This document shows positions 36,380 to 46,136 of a stretch of 64,000 nt of DNA, piece by piece. Source of the stretch: Geodermatophilus poikilotrophus (GTDB lineage Bacteria > Actinomycetota > Actinomycetes > Mycobacteriales > Geodermatophilaceae); the NCBI RefSeq assembly GCF_900111455.1, contig NZ_FOIE01000008.1:214223-278222 (forward strand), given 5' to 3'. Position 1 is the first letter of the stretch. Each line of letters begins with the position of its first letter. Made by a program: the position numbers and the translations under genes. Below the pieces are notes generated by a model. That model worked only from the letters and a program-made list of their open reading frames with translations. It did no database searches and was not told the origin of the DNA.

Positions 36380-37764
36380 CAGGTGCTCATCCCGGTGGAG
36401 GCGTCGGCCGGCTCCTCGGCCGGCGGGGCGGACGACGGGTCGACGGCCGCGGCGGCACGGGCGGCCGCCGGGAGTGCGTCGAGGACCCGCTCGACGGCCT
36501 CGTCGTCGAGCGCGGCGCTGACGAACCACGACTCGAACGCCGAGGGCGGCAGGTAGACGCCGCGGGCGAGCATCGCCTGGAAGAAGGCGGTGTAGCGGGC
36601 GGCGTCCTGCGAGCGCGCGTCGTCGTAGTCGCGCACCTGCCGGTCGTCGGGGACGAAGAACACCGAGAACATCGAGCCGGCCTGCTGCACGCGGTGCGGG
36701 ACGCCCGCGGCGAACAGCGCGGCGCTGGCCGCCCCGCGGAGGGTGACGGCGACCTCGTCGCAGCGGGCGTAGACCTCGCGGGTGCAGTGCCGCAGCGTGG
36801 TGAGGCCCGCGGCGACCGCGACCGGGTTCCCCGACAGCGTGCCCGCCTGGTAGACCGGCCCGGCCGGGGCCAGGTGCTGCATGAGGTCGGCGCGGCCGCC
36901 GAAGGCCGCGGCCGGCAGCCCGCCGCCCATGACCTTGCCGAAGGTCATCAGGTCGGCGTCCACCGGGTCCAGGCCGTACCAGCCGGAGCGGGACACGCGG
37001 AAGCCGGTCATGACCTCGTCGACGATCAGCAGTGCACCGTGCGCGGCGGTGGTGCGGCGCAGCGCCTGGTTGAAGCCGTCCAGCGGCGGGACGACGCCCA
37101 TGTTGCCGACCGCGGCCTCGGTGATGACCGCGGCGATCTCGCTGCCCCGCTCGGCGAAGACGGCCTCGACCGCGGCCGCGTCGTTGTAGGGCAGGACGAC
37201 GGTGTCGGCGGCGGCGCCGGTGGTGACGCCGGGGGTGTCGGGCAGGCCGAGGGTGGCCACGCCGGAGCCGGCCGAGGCCAGCAGCGCGTCGACGTGGCCG
37301 TGGTAGCAGCCGGCGAACTTGACGATGACCCGACGGCCCGTGACGCCGCGGGCCAGGCGCACCGCCGAGAGGACCGCCTCGGTGCCGGAGTTGACCAGCC
37401 GCACCTCTTCCACCGGCGGCATGCGGCGGACGATCTCCTCGGCCAGCTCCACCTCGCCCTCGGTCGGGGTGCCGAAGGTCAGGCCGCGGCGGGCGGCAGC
37501 GGTGACCGCCTCCACGACCGCCGGGTGGGCGTGGCCGAGGATCAGCGGGCCCCACGAGGCGACGAGGTCGACGTAGCGGCGGCCGTCTGCGTCGGTGAGG
37601 TACGCGCCCTGGCCCTGGGCCATGAAGCGGGGGGTGCCACCGACGGCGCCGAAGGCGCGCACCGGTGAGTTCACCCCGCCGGGGGTGACCCGCTGCGCGC
37701 GGGCGAACAGGTCGGCCGACGCGGGGGCCTCGTAGGCGTACGGGGGGCTGTCCAGCGAGGTCAC
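36379..37764 (-). CDS. hemL: Glutamate-1-semialdehyde 2,1-aminomutase
   Basis: A 461-residue PLP enzyme that makes 5-aminolevulinate from the product of HemA (C5 haem route). [10 protein letters not shown] opens the domain, and [17 protein letters not shown] contains the Schiff-base Lys. DEVMTGFRV and [11 protein letters not shown] are also typical. The GTG at 37764 overlaps the preceding stop as GTGA. The last 35 residues are an Ala/Pro-rich tail. Confidence 0.95.
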   Translation of the reverse strand: MTSLDSPPYAYEAPASADLFARAQRVTPGGVNSPVRAFGAVGGTPRFMAQGQGAYLTDADGRRYVDLVASWGPLILGHAHPAVVEAVTAAARRGLTFGTPTEGEVELAEEIVRRMPPVEEVRLVNSGTEAVLSAVRLARGVTGRRVIVKFAGCYHGHVDALLASAGSGVATLGLPDTPGVTTGAAADTVVLPYNDAAAVEAVFAERGSEIAAVITEAAVGNMGVVPPLDGFNQALRRTTAAHGALLIVDEVMTGFRVSRSGWYGLDPVDADLMTFGKVMGGGLPAAAFGGRADLMQHLAPAGPVYQAGTLSGNPVAVAAGLTTLRHCTREVYARCDEVAVTLRGAASAALFAAGVPHRVQQAGSMFSVFFVPDDRQVRDYDDARSQDAARYTAFFQAMLARGVYLPPSAFESWFVSAALDDEAVERVLDALPAAARAAAAVDPSSAPPAEEPADASTGMST

Positions 37765-38261
37765 GACCCCAGTGTCCCCTCCCTCTCCGACGGGCCGCCG
37801 GGGACGTCCGCCACAGCCGCGAGCAGGGCACGCGACAGCGCCGCCGGGTCGCGGGTGGGCACCAGCACGGTGCGCCCGTCCGTCGTCCGCAGCGGCAGGC
37901 CCGACCGGCCGCGCGGCAGCGACCAGCCGCCGCCGAGCACCGGGGCACCCGCGTCCACCCCCGCCGTCCCGGCGCCGACCGCGCGCAGGTGGGCGGCGTC
38001 GACGTCGGCGAGCGGCACCCGCTCCGGGCCGACCGCGAGCACCGGGTCGGCGCCGCCGGCGTCGACCTGCACCGTCCAGGCCCGGCGGGCCGAGACCACG
38101 CCGGTCGCGACCACGCCCAGGACGGCGACCACGGCCAGCGCCCACACCGGCGGCGGCAGCCCGGGGCCGGGCAGGGCGGCGTCCAGGACGACGAGGAGCC
38201 CGAGGGCCCCGGCGACCAGCCAGAACGGCCGCCAGGAGCCCCCGGGCTCTGCGTAGGACAT
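37761..38261 (-). CDS. Small membrane protein, DUF3093-like
   Basis: A 166-residue protein with two hydrophobic helices (about residues 12-30 and 38-58) and a soluble C-terminal domain ending in [14 protein letters not shown] and [13 protein letters not shown], as in DUF3093-type actinobacterial proteins. It sits between hemB and hemL with one- to four-base overlaps, so it is in the haem operon. The role is unknown. Confidence 0.75.
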   Translation of the reverse strand: MSYAEPGGSWRPFWLVAGALGLLVVLDAALPGPGLPPPVWALAVVAVLGVVATGVVSARRAWTVQVDAGGADPVLAVGPERVPLADVDAAHLRAVGAGTAGVDAGAPVLGGGWSLPRGRSGLPLRTTDGRTVLVPTRDPAALSRALLAAVADVPGGPSEREGTLGS

Positions 38262-39265
38262 CAGCGCAGCCAGCGGGCGGCCTCCACCGCCCAGTAGGTG
38301 AGCACGGTGCCCGCGCCCGCCCGGCGGATGGCGGTGAGCGTCTCCAGGACAGCCCGCTGCCGGTCCACCCAGCCGTTGGCGGCGGCCGCCTCGAGCATCG
38401 CGTACTCACCGCTGACCTGGTAGGCGCTGACCGGGACGTCGACGGCGTCGGCGACCCGGGCGACGATGTCCAGGTAGGGCAGCGCCGGCTTGACCATGAC
38501 CGCGTCGGCGCCCTCGGCGAGGTCCTGCGCCACCTCGCGCAGCGCCTCGTCGGCGTTGGGCGGGTCCATCTGGTAGGTCGAGCGGTCGCCGAACTGCGGC
38601 GCGCCCTCGGCCGCCTCGCGGAACGGGCCGTAGAAGCCCGAGGCGTACTTGGCGGCGTAGGCCAGGATCGGCGTCTCCTGGAAGGCCGCGCCGTCCAGCG
38701 CCCGCCGGATCGCCGCGACCTGGCCGTCCATCATCCCGCTGGGGGCGATGACGTGCGCTCCTGCCTGGGCCTGGGCGATCGCGACGGCGGCGTAGCGGTC
38801 CAGCGTCGGGTCGTTGTCGACGACGCCGGCCGGGGTGACGAGCCCGCAGTGCCCGTGGTCGGTGTACTCGCACAGGCACAGGTCGGCCATGAGCACCAGC
38901 TCGTCGCCGAGGTCGGCGCGCAGCTGCTGCAGGGCGACGTTGACGATGCCGTCGGCGGCGTCGGCCTGGGAGCCGACCGCGTCCTTCTCCGACGGGATCC
39001 CGAAGAGGACCAGCCCGCCGATGCCGGCCTCGGCCGCCTCGTGCGCGGCCTTGCGCAGCGACTCGGTCGTGTGCTGGACGACGCCGGGCATCGAGCTGAT
39101 CGGCTGCGGCTCGTCGATGCCCTCCTTGACGAACACCGGCAGCACGAGGTCGGCCGGGGCCAGCCGGGTCTGCGCGGTGAGCCGCCGCAGCGCGGCCGTC
39201 GACCGCAGCCGACGCCCGCGCGTGAAGCCACGGGTCGACCCGCCCGCCCCCACACCTGCGGTCAC
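38261..39265 (-). CDS. hemB: Porphobilinogen synthase (5-aminolevulinate dehydratase)
   Basis: A 334-residue enzyme joining two 5-aminolevulinates. The catalytic lysines are in [17 protein letters not shown] and [25 protein letters not shown] contains the zinc cysteines. [12 protein letters not shown] and [10 protein letters not shown] are further signatures. The GTG at 39265 overlaps the hemD stop as GTGA. Confidence 0.96.
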   Translation of the reverse strand: MTAGVGAGGSTRGFTRGRRLRSTAALRRLTAQTRLAPADLVLPVFVKEGIDEPQPISSMPGVVQHTTESLRKAAHEAAEAGIGGLVLFGIPSEKDAVGSQADAADGIVNVALQQLRADLGDELVLMADLCLCEYTDHGHCGLVTPAGVVDNDPTLDRYAAVAIAQAQAGAHVIAPSGMMDGQVAAIRRALDGAAFQETPILAYAAKYASGFYGPFREAAEGAPQFGDRSTYQMDPPNADEALREVAQDLAEGADAVMVKPALPYLDIVARVADAVDVPVSAYQVSGEYAMLEAAAANGWVDRQRAVLETLTAIRRAGAGTVLTYWAVEAARWLR

Positions 39266-40812
39266 TGCTCCTCGCCGCCCTCCGCCTCGCGCAGGGACAG
39301 CGCGTGCTCGGCCAGCGCGTCCACCAGCGGGCCCACCGCGGCGGTCTCCGGCTGGACGTCGACCCGCAGGCCGAACTCCTGCGCGGTCGCCGCGGTCTGC
39401 GGGCCGATCACCGACACGACGGTCTTCGCGTGCGGCTTGCCGGCGATGCCGACCAGGTTCCGCACGGTGCTCGACGAGGTGAAGCACACCGCGTCGAAGC
39501 CGCCGCCCTTGATCGCCTCGCGCACCGGGGCGGGCGGCGGGGCGGCCCGGACGGTGCGGTAGGCGGTGACGTCGTCGATCTCCCAGCCGCGCTCCTTGAG
39601 GCCTGCGGCGAGGGTCTCGGTGGCGATGTCGGCGCGGGGCAGCAGCACCCGGTCGATCGGGTCCAGCACGTCGTCGTACTCGGGGAAGTCGGCCAGCAGG
39701 CCCTCGCTGGACTGCTGCCCGGTGGGCACCAGCTCCGGCACGATGCCGAAGGCGCGCACGGCATCGGCGGTGGACTCCCCGACGCAGGCGACCTTCACGC
39801 CGGCGAACGCGCGGGCGTCCAGGCCGAGCTCGACGAACTTCTCCCGGACGGCCTTCACCGCGTTCACCGAGGTGAAGACGATCCAGCCGTAGCGACCGGT
39901 GACCAGGCCCTTGATGGCGCGGTCCATCTGCGCGGGGCTGCGCGGCGGCTCGACGGCGATCGTCGGCACCTCCACCGGGACGGCGCCGTAGGCACGCAGC
40001 CGGTCGCTCATCTCGCCCGCCTGGTCCTTGGTGCGCGGCACCAGCACCCGCCAGCCGAACAGCGGCCGGCTCTCCCACCAGGACAGCCGGGCGCGCTTGT
40101 CGACGGCCGACCCGACGGTGGCCACGACCGGGCCGCTGACGGCGTCCAGGCCGGCGGTCTTCTCGGCGACGGCGGCGAGCTTGGCCACCACGCTGCGCTG
40201 CCCGGTGCCCGAGCCGCCGGTGGTGACGACGACCGCGGTGCTGCCGGACAGGCCGCCCTCGACCAGCCGCGCGGCGGCGTCCGGGAGGTCCTCGGCGTCG
40301 CCCTGGAGCACCAGCGGCGCGTCCAGGCCCTTGGCCGCGGTGGCCAGCGCCGCCAGGTCGGCCTCGCCACCGCGCAGGTCCGCGGTCAGCGAGGTGCCGC
40401 CGAGCGCGACGCCGGCGAACGCCGGGACGGCGGTCTGCGGGGCGACGCCGGGGACGACGTCGAAGCCGACCGAGGTGCGGCTCACGGCCAGCACCTCCTT
40501 GACCACGGCGTCGGAGGTGAACGGGTCGCCGGCGACCAGCCGGACGACGGTGCCGCCGGCCTTGGCGGCGGCCACGGCCGCCTTGGCGACCTCGGCCGGC
40601 TCCCCGGTCGCGGGGGTCAGCTCGAGCTCCGGCCGGTCGGCGCGGACGGCCTCGGCGACCGCCGGCGGGACGGCGGCGTCGACGAGGACGGTGTGCGCCT
40701 CGGCGAGCGCCGCGGTCGCCCGGGCGGTGAGCATCCCGGGGTCGCCCGGGCCGGCGCCGACGAAGACGACCGTGCCGGTCGCCCCGCCGTTCTGCTTGCG
40801 GAAGCGCGTCAT
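39262..40812 (-). CDS. hemD: Fused uroporphyrinogen-III C-methyltransferase-like / uroporphyrinogen-III synthase
   Basis: A 516-residue fusion normal in actinobacteria. Residues 1-245 resemble a SAM-dependent tetrapyrrole methyltransferase (VFVGAGPGDPGMLT, VVRLVAGDPF, PGVAPQTAVPA), and residues about 260-510 are the HemD synthase (RVLVPRTKDQAGEMSDRL, FTSVNAVKAV, FTSSSTVRNL, VSVIGPQTAATA). HemD inverts ring D to form uroporphyrinogen III. The methyltransferase part may serve sirohaem or cobalamin synthesis or be regulatory; some motifs look weakened. Confidence 0.92.
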   Translation of the reverse strand: MTRFRKQNGGATGTVVFVGAGPGDPGMLTARATAALAEAHTVLVDAAVPPAVAEAVRADRPELELTPATGEPAEVAKAAVAAAKAGGTVVRLVAGDPFTSDAVVKEVLAVSRTSVGFDVVPGVAPQTAVPAFAGVALGGTSLTADLRGGEADLAALATAAKGLDAPLVLQGDAEDLPDAAARLVEGGLSGSTAVVVTTGGSGTGQRSVVAKLAAVAEKTAGLDAVSGPVVATVGSAVDKRARLSWWESRPLFGWRVLVPRTKDQAGEMSDRLRAYGAVPVEVPTIAVEPPRSPAQMDRAIKGLVTGRYGWIVFTSVNAVKAVREKFVELGLDARAFAGVKVACVGESTADAVRAFGIVPELVPTGQQSSEGLLADFPEYDDVLDPIDRVLLPRADIATETLAAGLKERGWEIDDVTAYRTVRAAPPPAPVREAIKGGGFDAVCFTSSSTVRNLVGIAGKPHAKTVVSVIGPQTAATAQEFGLRVDVQPETAAVGPLVDALAEHALSLREAEGGEEQ

Positions 40813-40897
40813 CGCGTGCTCCTGGGTAGGGCCCTGACGGGCTGGTGTGCGGGGGTACGGGAGGCCGGGGTCTGCTGCCCGGCCCGGGAGGTGCGGC

Positions 40898-41836
40898 TCA
40901 CCGGGACGCCGCCATCAGTTCGGCGGCCCCCCGGTCGAGGAGTTCTGCGGCGAGCTCGCGGCCGAGCCGCTCGGCCTCGGGAGGCGGTCCGGTGATCGAG
41001 CCGCGGACGCCGTCGCTGCCGTCGAGCGCGGTGACCGAGGCGCGGAGGAACAGCTCGGGGCCGTCCTCGCCCTCGGCGAGCTCGGCGTAGGCGGCGACCG
41101 GCGCGCTGCAGCCGGCCTCCAGCGCCGCCAGCGTCGTCCGCTCGGCGACGACGCAGGCGCGGGTGGCGGCGTCGTCGAGGGGGGCGAGCAGCTGCCGGGT
41201 CCGCTCGTCGTTCCCGCGGCACTCCACGGCCAGCGCGCCCTGCGCCGGCGCGGGTAGGACCTGCAGCGGGTCGAGCGTCTCGGTGACCGCCGACAGCCGC
41301 CCCAGCCGGGACAGCCCGGCGCGGGCCAGCACGACGGCGTCCAGGTCACCCGGGACGACGCGCGCCAAGCGGGTGTCGACGTTGCCGCGGATCGGCACCA
41401 CCTCGAGGCCGAGGCCCAGGGCGCGCAGCTGGGCCACCCGCCGCGGGGCGCCGGTGCCCACCGTCGCGCCCGGCGGCAGCTCGCCGAGGGTGAGGCCGTC
41501 GCGGGCGACCAGCGCGTCGCGCGGGTCCTCCCGGAGCGGGACGGCGGCGATGGCCAGCCCCGGCTCCGGCAGCGTCGGGAGGTCCTTGTAGCTGTGGACG
41601 GCGACGTCGACGGTGCCCTCGAGCAGCGCCTGCCGGATCGCCGTCACGAAGACACCCGTGCCGCCGAGCTGGGCGATCGCCACCGAGGAGCGGTCGCCCT
41701 CGGTGCTGATGTGCACCAGCTCGACCGGGACGCCGCTGGCCGCGGTGATGGCGTCGGCGACGGCCTGCGACTGGGTGGTCGCCAGCTGGCTGGCGCGGGT
41801 GCCGAGGCGCAGGGTGCCGGTGGTGGTCGCCGTCAT
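40898..41836 (-). CDS. hemC: Hydroxymethylbilane synthase
   Basis: A 312-residue porphobilinogen deaminase. [15 protein letters not shown] opens the protein. [15 protein letters not shown] holds the cysteine that binds the dipyrromethane cofactor. [11 protein letters not shown] and [11 protein letters not shown] contain catalytic Asp and Arg positions. The ATG at 41836 overlaps hemA as ATGA. Eighty-five bases without visible structure separate it from hemD. Confidence 0.96.
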   Translation of the reverse strand: MTATTTGTLRLGTRASQLATTQSQAVADAITAASGVPVELVHISTEGDRSSVAIAQLGGTGVFVTAIRQALLEGTVDVAVHSYKDLPTLPEPGLAIAAVPLREDPRDALVARDGLTLGELPPGATVGTGAPRRVAQLRALGLGLEVVPIRGNVDTRLARVVPGDLDAVVLARAGLSRLGRLSAVTETLDPLQVLPAPAQGALAVECRGNDERTRQLLAPLDDAATRACVVAERTTLAALEAGCSAPVAAYAELAEGEDGPELFLRASVTALDGSDGVRGSITGPPPEAERLGRELAAELLDRGAAELMAASR

Positions 41837-43209
41837 GCCGTGCCCCCGGGCCGCAGCTCGTCGGGGTCGACGGCGACCGCCTCAGCCAGGTTGGTCCGCG
41901 CCGGGAGGACCTCCGCGTCGATGCCCAGGCCGAACAGGGCCCGCAGCGCGTCGGCGTAGTCGACTCCGCCCGGGGCGCTGGCCAGCTCCTTGACCCGCAC
42001 GGTCGGCTCGTGCAGCAGCTTGTCGACGACGCGGCGCACGGTCCGGGCCACCTCGGCGCGGGTGCGGGCGTCCAGGTCGGGCACCCGCGTGGACAGCCGC
42101 AGCAGCTCCGCGTCGACGACCTCGGCGGCCTGGCTGCGCAGCGCGGAGACCGTCGGCGCCACCGCGGCGGCCTGCCGCTCGGCACGCAGCAGCGCGGTCT
42201 CGGCCTCGATGAGGGCGTGCGCCGCGGCGACGTCGTCCGCCGCCACCGGGCTGGCGGACGAGTGCCCGTCGGCGCCCCGCTCCCCCTGCAGGAGGGCCAG
42301 GTCGACCACGTGCACCCCGGGCAGCGCGGCCACGCCGGGGTCGACGTCGCGGGGCAGCGCCAGGTCGATGACCACCAGCGGCCGGTCCGGCCGGGCGGCC
42401 CCGGTCCGCGACCGCATCGCCCCGGCCACCACCTCCGTGCCGATGACGATGCCGCGCGCGCCGGTGCAGGTGACCAGCACGTCGGCGGCGGCGATCTCCG
42501 CGGGCAGGTCGGCGAGGTCGGCGAGGCGGCCCTCGACGGACGTCGCCAGCCGCTGGGCGTGCGCGGGTGTGCGGCTGCTCACGGTCACGGCGGCGCCGCG
42601 GCGGGCCAGCGTGGTGGCGGCCAGCGCGCCCATGGAGCCGGCGCCCACGACGAGTACCGGACGTCCCTCCAGCGAGCCGATGCGCTCCTCGGCGCGGTCC
42701 AGCGAGACCGACACGAGCGAGGCGCCGGCCTTGTCGATCCCGGTCTCGGAGTGGACCCGCTTGCCGACCCGCAGCGCCCGCTGCGCGACCGGGTGCATGG
42801 CGCGGCCCACCGTGCCCTGCTCCCGGGCGAGCGCGTAGGCGTTGCGCAGCTGGCCGAGGACCTGGGTCTCGCCGACGACCATGGAGTCCAGGCCCGCGGC
42901 GACGGTGAACAGGTGCGCGACAGCCTGGTCCTCGTAGTGCACGGTGACGTACGGGGAGAGCTCCTCCACCGTGGCGCCCGCCTGACGGGCCAGCACCCGG
43001 CTGACGTCGGTGACGCCGCCGTGGAACCGGTCCACCTCGGCGAAGACCTCGACCCGGTTGCAGGTCGCCAGCACGATCGCCTCGCTGACGTGGTCGCTGC
43101 CGACCAGCTCGTGCAGCGTCTTGACGGTGTCGTCGGCGCCCATCGCGAACTGCTCGAGCAGCGCCACGGGGGCCGTCTGGTGGCTGACACCCACGGCGAG
43201 CAGGCTCAC
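41833..43209 (-). CDS. hemA: Glutamyl-tRNA reductase
   Basis: A 458-residue first enzyme of the C5 haem route. [15 protein letters not shown] carries the catalytic Cys near residue 50, [13 protein letters not shown] the specificity region, [21 protein letters not shown] the NADPH motif, and the C-terminal helical dimer domain follows. The GTG at 43209 overlaps the end of a MIRU-like ORF as GTGA and uses the ribosome site in that element. It is downstream of rex, as in the known streptomycete rex-hem operon. Confidence 0.95.
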   Translation of the reverse strand: MSLLAVGVSHQTAPVALLEQFAMGADDTVKTLHELVGSDHVSEAIVLATCNRVEVFAEVDRFHGGVTDVSRVLARQAGATVEELSPYVTVHYEDQAVAHLFTVAAGLDSMVVGETQVLGQLRNAYALAREQGTVGRAMHPVAQRALRVGKRVHSETGIDKAGASLVSVSLDRAEERIGSLEGRPVLVVGAGSMGALAATTLARRGAAVTVSSRTPAHAQRLATSVEGRLADLADLPAEIAAADVLVTCTGARGIVIGTEVVAGAMRSRTGAARPDRPLVVIDLALPRDVDPGVAALPGVHVVDLALLQGERGADGHSSASPVAADDVAAAHALIEAETALLRAERQAAAVAPTVSALRSQAAEVVDAELLRLSTRVPDLDARTRAEVARTVRRVVDKLLHEPTVRVKELASAPGGVDYADALRALFGLGIDAEVLPARTNLAEAVAVDPDELRPGGTA

Positions 43210-43286
43210 GAGTCCTCCTCGCCGGCGCTCGTCGGACGCGCTCGCCGGGCTGCCGCGCCCACGGGTGAGCTCGCGAGCTCGCTCAC
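43206..43286 (-). repeat. MIRU-like 26-codon element between rex and hemA (copy 2)
   Basis: This 81-base element has the same length and junction geometry as the ccdA/resB copy: the GTG overlaps the rex TGA and the TGA overlaps the hemA GTG, both as GTGA. The peptide begins VSELASSP and ends PTSAGEEDS. Its hairpin reads GTGAGC/GCTCAC where copy 1 has GTGACC/GGTCAC, a compensatory pair change. ACGAGCGCCGGCGAGGAGG provides the hemA ribosome site. Confidence 0.82.
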
Positions 43287-43948
43287 GCGGTCACCTCCAC
43301 CGTCGTCGCGGCCGCGCCGCGCTGCTGGCCGAGGAACGCGAGCACCTGCAGCTCGACGGACAGGTCGACCTGGCGGACGTCGACCCCCGCGGGCGCGGTC
43401 AGCGCCACCGGCGCGAAGTTCAAGATGCTCCTCACCCCGGCCGCGGTCAGCCGGTCGCAGACCGACTGGGCGACGTCGGCCGGTGTCGCGATGACCCCGA
43501 TCGTGGCCGCGGTCGCGGCCACCACCTCGTCGAGCTCGGCCACCGGCCGCACCGGCTGGCCACCGATCCGCCGGCCGACGCGCTCGGGGGCGGCGTCGAA
43601 GAGGCCGACGAACCGGAACCCGCGGCTGCCGAAGCCGGCGTAGTCGGCCAGGGCCGTGCCCAGGTTGCCGATCCCGACCAGCACGCAGGGGCGGGACTGC
43701 TCGACACCGAGGACCCCGGCGATGCGGTCCCGCAGCGTGGCCACCTCGTAGCCCACCCCGCGGACCCCGCAGGGGCCCAGGTGCGAGAGGTCCTTGCGCA
43801 GCCCGGCCGGGTTGACGCCCGCCGCCGAGGCGAGCTCACCCGAGGACACGTTGCGGCGCCCGCCGTCGGCCAGACCCGCGAGCACGCGCAGGTACACGGC
43901 CAGGCGGGCGACGGTGGCCTCCGGGATCCGGGGGCGGGCTGGGGACAC
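43283..43948 (-). CDS. rex: Redox-sensing transcriptional repressor Rex
   Basis: A 221-residue NADH/NAD+ sensor. Residues about 10-85 form the winged helix (VARLAVYLRVL, SSGELASAAGVNPAGLRKDLSHLG), and the rest is a Rossmann domain (CVLVGIGNLGTALADY) with the swapped C-terminal helix. Rex releases DNA when NADH is high. The GTG at 43948 follows a GAGGAG ribosome site at the end of a MIRU-like copy. However, the element's 26 codons are in frame, so a 247-residue form starting at 44026 is possible. It heads rex-hemA-hemC-hemD-hemB. Confidence 0.95.
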   Translation of the reverse strand: MSPARPRIPEATVARLAVYLRVLAGLADGGRRNVSSGELASAAGVNPAGLRKDLSHLGPCGVRGVGYEVATLRDRIAGVLGVEQSRPCVLVGIGNLGTALADYAGFGSRGFRFVGLFDAAPERVGRRIGGQPVRPVAELDEVVAATAATIGVIATPADVAQSVCDRLTAAGVRSILNFAPVALTAPAGVDVRQVDLSVELQVLAFLGQQRGAAATTVEVTA

Positions 43949-44026
43949 GGGCCACTCCTCGCCGGCGCTCGTCGACCTCGTGCCCTGAGGAGCTGTGCCG
44001 TCGCACGACCTCGCGGTCTCGGTCAC
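43949..44026 (-). repeat. MIRU-like 26-codon element fused to the 5' end of rex (copy 3)
   Basis: Seventy-eight bases encode VTETARSC..., ending STSAGEEWP, aligned residue for residue with the other two copies, but without a stop: the frame continues into rex. The hairpin GTGACC/GGTCGT can still form using G-U pairs. ACGAGCGCCGGCGAGGAG lies just upstream of the usual rex GTG. No upstream gene ends here, so this copy lies in the rex leader. Confidence 0.75.
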
Positions 44027-44123
44027 GTGGCACTCCACAAACGGTCGCGCCCGGAGTCCGGCGGGTGCCGGATGCGGTCGAACGACATCGGGGACCCGGG
44101 CGGTCAGCCGCCCGGCGACCGCC

Positions 44124-44152
44124 ACGGTAACCGCTTGTGAACGCAGGAACAA
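44124..44152 (-). promoter_or_regulatory. rex promoter with imperfect Rex operator between -35 and -10
   Basis: On the minus strand TTGTTC (44152-44147), 17 bases, then TACCGT (44129-44124) make a good sigma-A promoter. The stretch 44152-44135 reads TTGTTCC, TGCG, TTCACAA: one perfect half and one weak half of the Rex consensus. Autoregulation through such a site is known for the streptomycete rex-hem operon, so the same is likely here. Confidence 0.65.
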
Positions 44153-44239
44153 AGTCGCCGGGGGGCCACCAGGCCGCTACCCAGCGCAGACGCGCACCGC
44201 TGTGGTGGAGACCATAGCAAGGGCCCCCGTGCCGGCCTC

Positions 44240-44311
44240 GGTCGGGCGAGGCCGATCCCGTCGTCGACCGGTGCGCTCCGGCGCCGCTGCAGCAGCGCGG
44301 GAGCGCACCGG
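44240..44311. terminator. Two hairpins downstream of the glutaredoxin gene
   Basis: CCGGTGCGCTCC (44268-44279) pairs perfectly with GGAGCGCACCGG (44300-44311), and the 20-base loop contains an inner CGCTGC/GCAGCG stem. Next to it CGGCCTCG and CGAGGCCG form a second stem near 44234-44255. They lie after the glutaredoxin stop on the minus strand and should end that transcript before the rex promoter. Confidence 0.6.
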
Positions 44312-44341
44312 CCCTGCCGCCGTCCGGGCGTCGGCCCCCGG

Positions 44342-44590
44342 CTACAGGGCGAGGTCCCGCCGCAGCCGGGGCACGTCGACGGTGAAGTAGGAGTGCTCCC
44401 GCCCGTCGAGCAGCACCACCGGCACGCGGTCGCCGTACTCGGCCTGCAGCTCCGGGTCGGCGTGCACGTCGACCGTGGTCACCGTCAGCCCCGCCTCCGC
44501 GGCGAGCCGGTCGAGGGTCTCCGCGGCCACTGCGCACAGGTGGCAGTCGGCCCGGGTCAGCAGCTGCAGCCGAGGCGCGTCACCGGTCAC
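44342..44590 (-). CDS. Glutaredoxin-family protein
   Basis: An 82-residue thioredoxin-fold protein with active site CHLC near residue 16 and the cis-Pro in RVPVVLLDG. It belongs to the small DUF836-like/glutaredoxin group present at the same place in mycobacteria. The reducing partner is unknown. The GTG at 44590 overlaps the upstream ligase gene by 11 bases. Confidence 0.85.
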   Translation of the reverse strand: MTGDAPRLQLLTRADCHLCAVAAETLDRLAAEAGLTVTTVDVHADPELQAEYGDRVPVVLLDGREHSYFTVDVPRLRRDLAL

Positions 44591-46136
44591 CGTCGCCCCC
44601 GGCGGTCGGCTCGTCGTCGGCGCGGGCCAGACCCAGCTCGCGCAGCCGCGCCCGGCTGACCTTGCCGGTCAGCGAGTGCGGCAGCGCGGTCAGCACGTGC
44701 ACCGACGTGGGCACCTTGTACCGGGCCAGGGACGCCGCCGCGTGCGCCCGCAGCTCCTCGAAGGCCAGCCGAGCACCCGGGCGCAGCGCGACCACGGCGC
44801 GCACGGCGGCGCCGGTCCGCGGGTCCGGCACGCCGATGACCGCGCTCTCCGCGACCGCCGGGTGCGCGTCGAGCACCCGCTCCACCTCTGCGGGGTAGAC
44901 GTTGAAGCCGCTGACCAGGACCAGGTCGCTGCGCCGGTCGACCAGGTGCAGGTCGCCGTCCCCGTCGGCGTAGGCGAGGTCGCCGGTGGCCAGCCAGCCC
45001 TCGGCGTCCGGCCCGTCGACGCCGTCGGGCCAGTACCCGGAGAAGAGGTTGGCCCCGCGGATCCAGATCTCGCCGGGGCCGTCCTCGGAGAGCTCCCCGG
45101 GCGCCGACACCTCGCCGTCCTCCAGCGGCTCGTGCAGCGCGGTGTCGCGCAGCTGCAGCTCCACCCCGGGGACCGGGCCGCCGATGCACGTCGGCTTGGC
45201 CCGCCCGGTCGCCAGCGTGCTGGCCACCACCGGGCAGGCCTCGGTCAGCCCGTAGCCCTCCCACACCGTGACCGCGGCCCGCTCGCGCATCGCCGTCCAG
45301 ACGTCCTCGGGCAGCGGTGCGGCGCCGGAGGTGGCGATGCGGACGGCGGCGAAGGCGCGGCGCAGGCCGGCGTCGGACCCGGCGGCGTCCGCGACGGCCA
45401 GCCAGGCCTGGTAGACGGGCGGGGCGCCCGGGACCGCGGTGACCTCCTCGCGCGCCATCACCTCCAGCGAGGTGACCGGGTCGAAGGACTCCACGAGCAC
45501 CGCGCAGGCGCCGGCCGCCGCGACCAGGCCGAAGCCGGCGTTGAGGCCGTAGACGTGGAACAGCGGCAGCACCAGCAGCACGCGGTCGTCGGGCCGGACC
45601 GGGGGCGGGTCCATCCGCAGGCACTGCTCCTGGTTGGCCCGCAGCGCGGCGGCCGACAGCATCGCGCCGCGCGGCCGGCCGGTGGTCCCGCTGGTGTAGG
45701 CGAGGAAGGCCAGGGAGCCGGGGGCCTCGGGCACCGCCGGCGGGGCGGCGTCGTCCGTCGGCGGCCCGGCGAGCACGGGCACGCCGGCCACCTGCGGCCG
45801 ATCCCCGGGCGCGACGAGCAGCGCCGCCCCGGAGTCGGTGAGCACGTGCTCCAGCTCCGGGTCGGTGTAGGCGGTGTTGACCGGGACGACGACCAGCCCC
45901 GCACGCAGGGCGCCCAGCGTCGCCCGCAGCCAGTCCACGCCGTTGGGCAGCTGGACGGCCACCCGCTCGCCCGGCGCGAGGCCGCGGGCTGCGTACCCGG
46001 CGGCCGCGCGGTCGACCAGGGCGTCCAGCTCGCCCCAGCTCAGCCGCTGCTCGCCGGCCACGACCGCCGGTGCGTCCGCGCGGTCCCGCGCCGCGGCGCG
46101 CACCAGCACGGACAGCGAGCTACCGACGTCGGTCAT
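44580..46136 (-). CDS. AMP-forming acyl-CoA synthetase-like enzyme
   Basis: A 518-residue ANL-superfamily ligase. [16 protein letters not shown] is the nucleotide motif, [15 protein letters not shown] the A5 motif, [11 protein letters not shown] and [19 protein letters not shown] the hinge, and SLTGKVSR contains the C-terminal catalytic Lys. It resembles medium/long-chain fatty acyl ligases more than MenE; the substrate is uncertain. I chose the ATG at 46136, six bases after GGAGGAG, over an ATG two codons upstream. It probably forms an operon with the glutaredoxin gene. Confidence 0.88.
   Translation of the reverse strand: MTDVGSSLSVLVRAAARDRADAPAVVAGEQRLSWGELDALVDRAAAGYAARGLAPGERVAVQLPNGVDWLRATLGALRAGLVVVPVNTAYTDPELEHVLTDSGAALLVAPGDRPQVAGVPVLAGPPTDDAAPPAVPEAPGSLAFLAYTSGTTGRPRGAMLSAAALRANQEQCLRMDPPPVRPDDRVLLVLPLFHVYGLNAGFGLVAAAGACAVLVESFDPVTSLEVMAREEVTAVPGAPPVYQAWLAVADAAGSDAGLRRAFAAVRIATSGAAPLPEDVWTAMRERAAVTVWEGYGLTEACPVVASTLATGRAKPTCIGGPVPGVELQLRDTALHEPLEDGEVSAPGELSEDGPGEIWIRGANLFSGYWPDGVDGPDAEGWLATGDLAYADGDGDLHLVDRRSDLVLVSGFNVYPAEVERVLDAHPAVAESAVIGVPDPRTGAAVRAVVALRPGARLAFEELRAHAAASLARYKVPTSVHVLTALPHSLTGKVSRARLRELGLARADDEPTAGGDGDR

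Larger units (their letters stand above)
44027..44341. other. 315-base intergenic region: rex promoter and glutaredoxin-side terminator
   Basis: The rex promoter and operator-like site lie at 44124-44152. Towards the glutaredoxin stop there are hairpins (44240-44311) described separately. The middle part (about 44155-44235) holds nothing else that I recognise. Confidence 0.6.
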
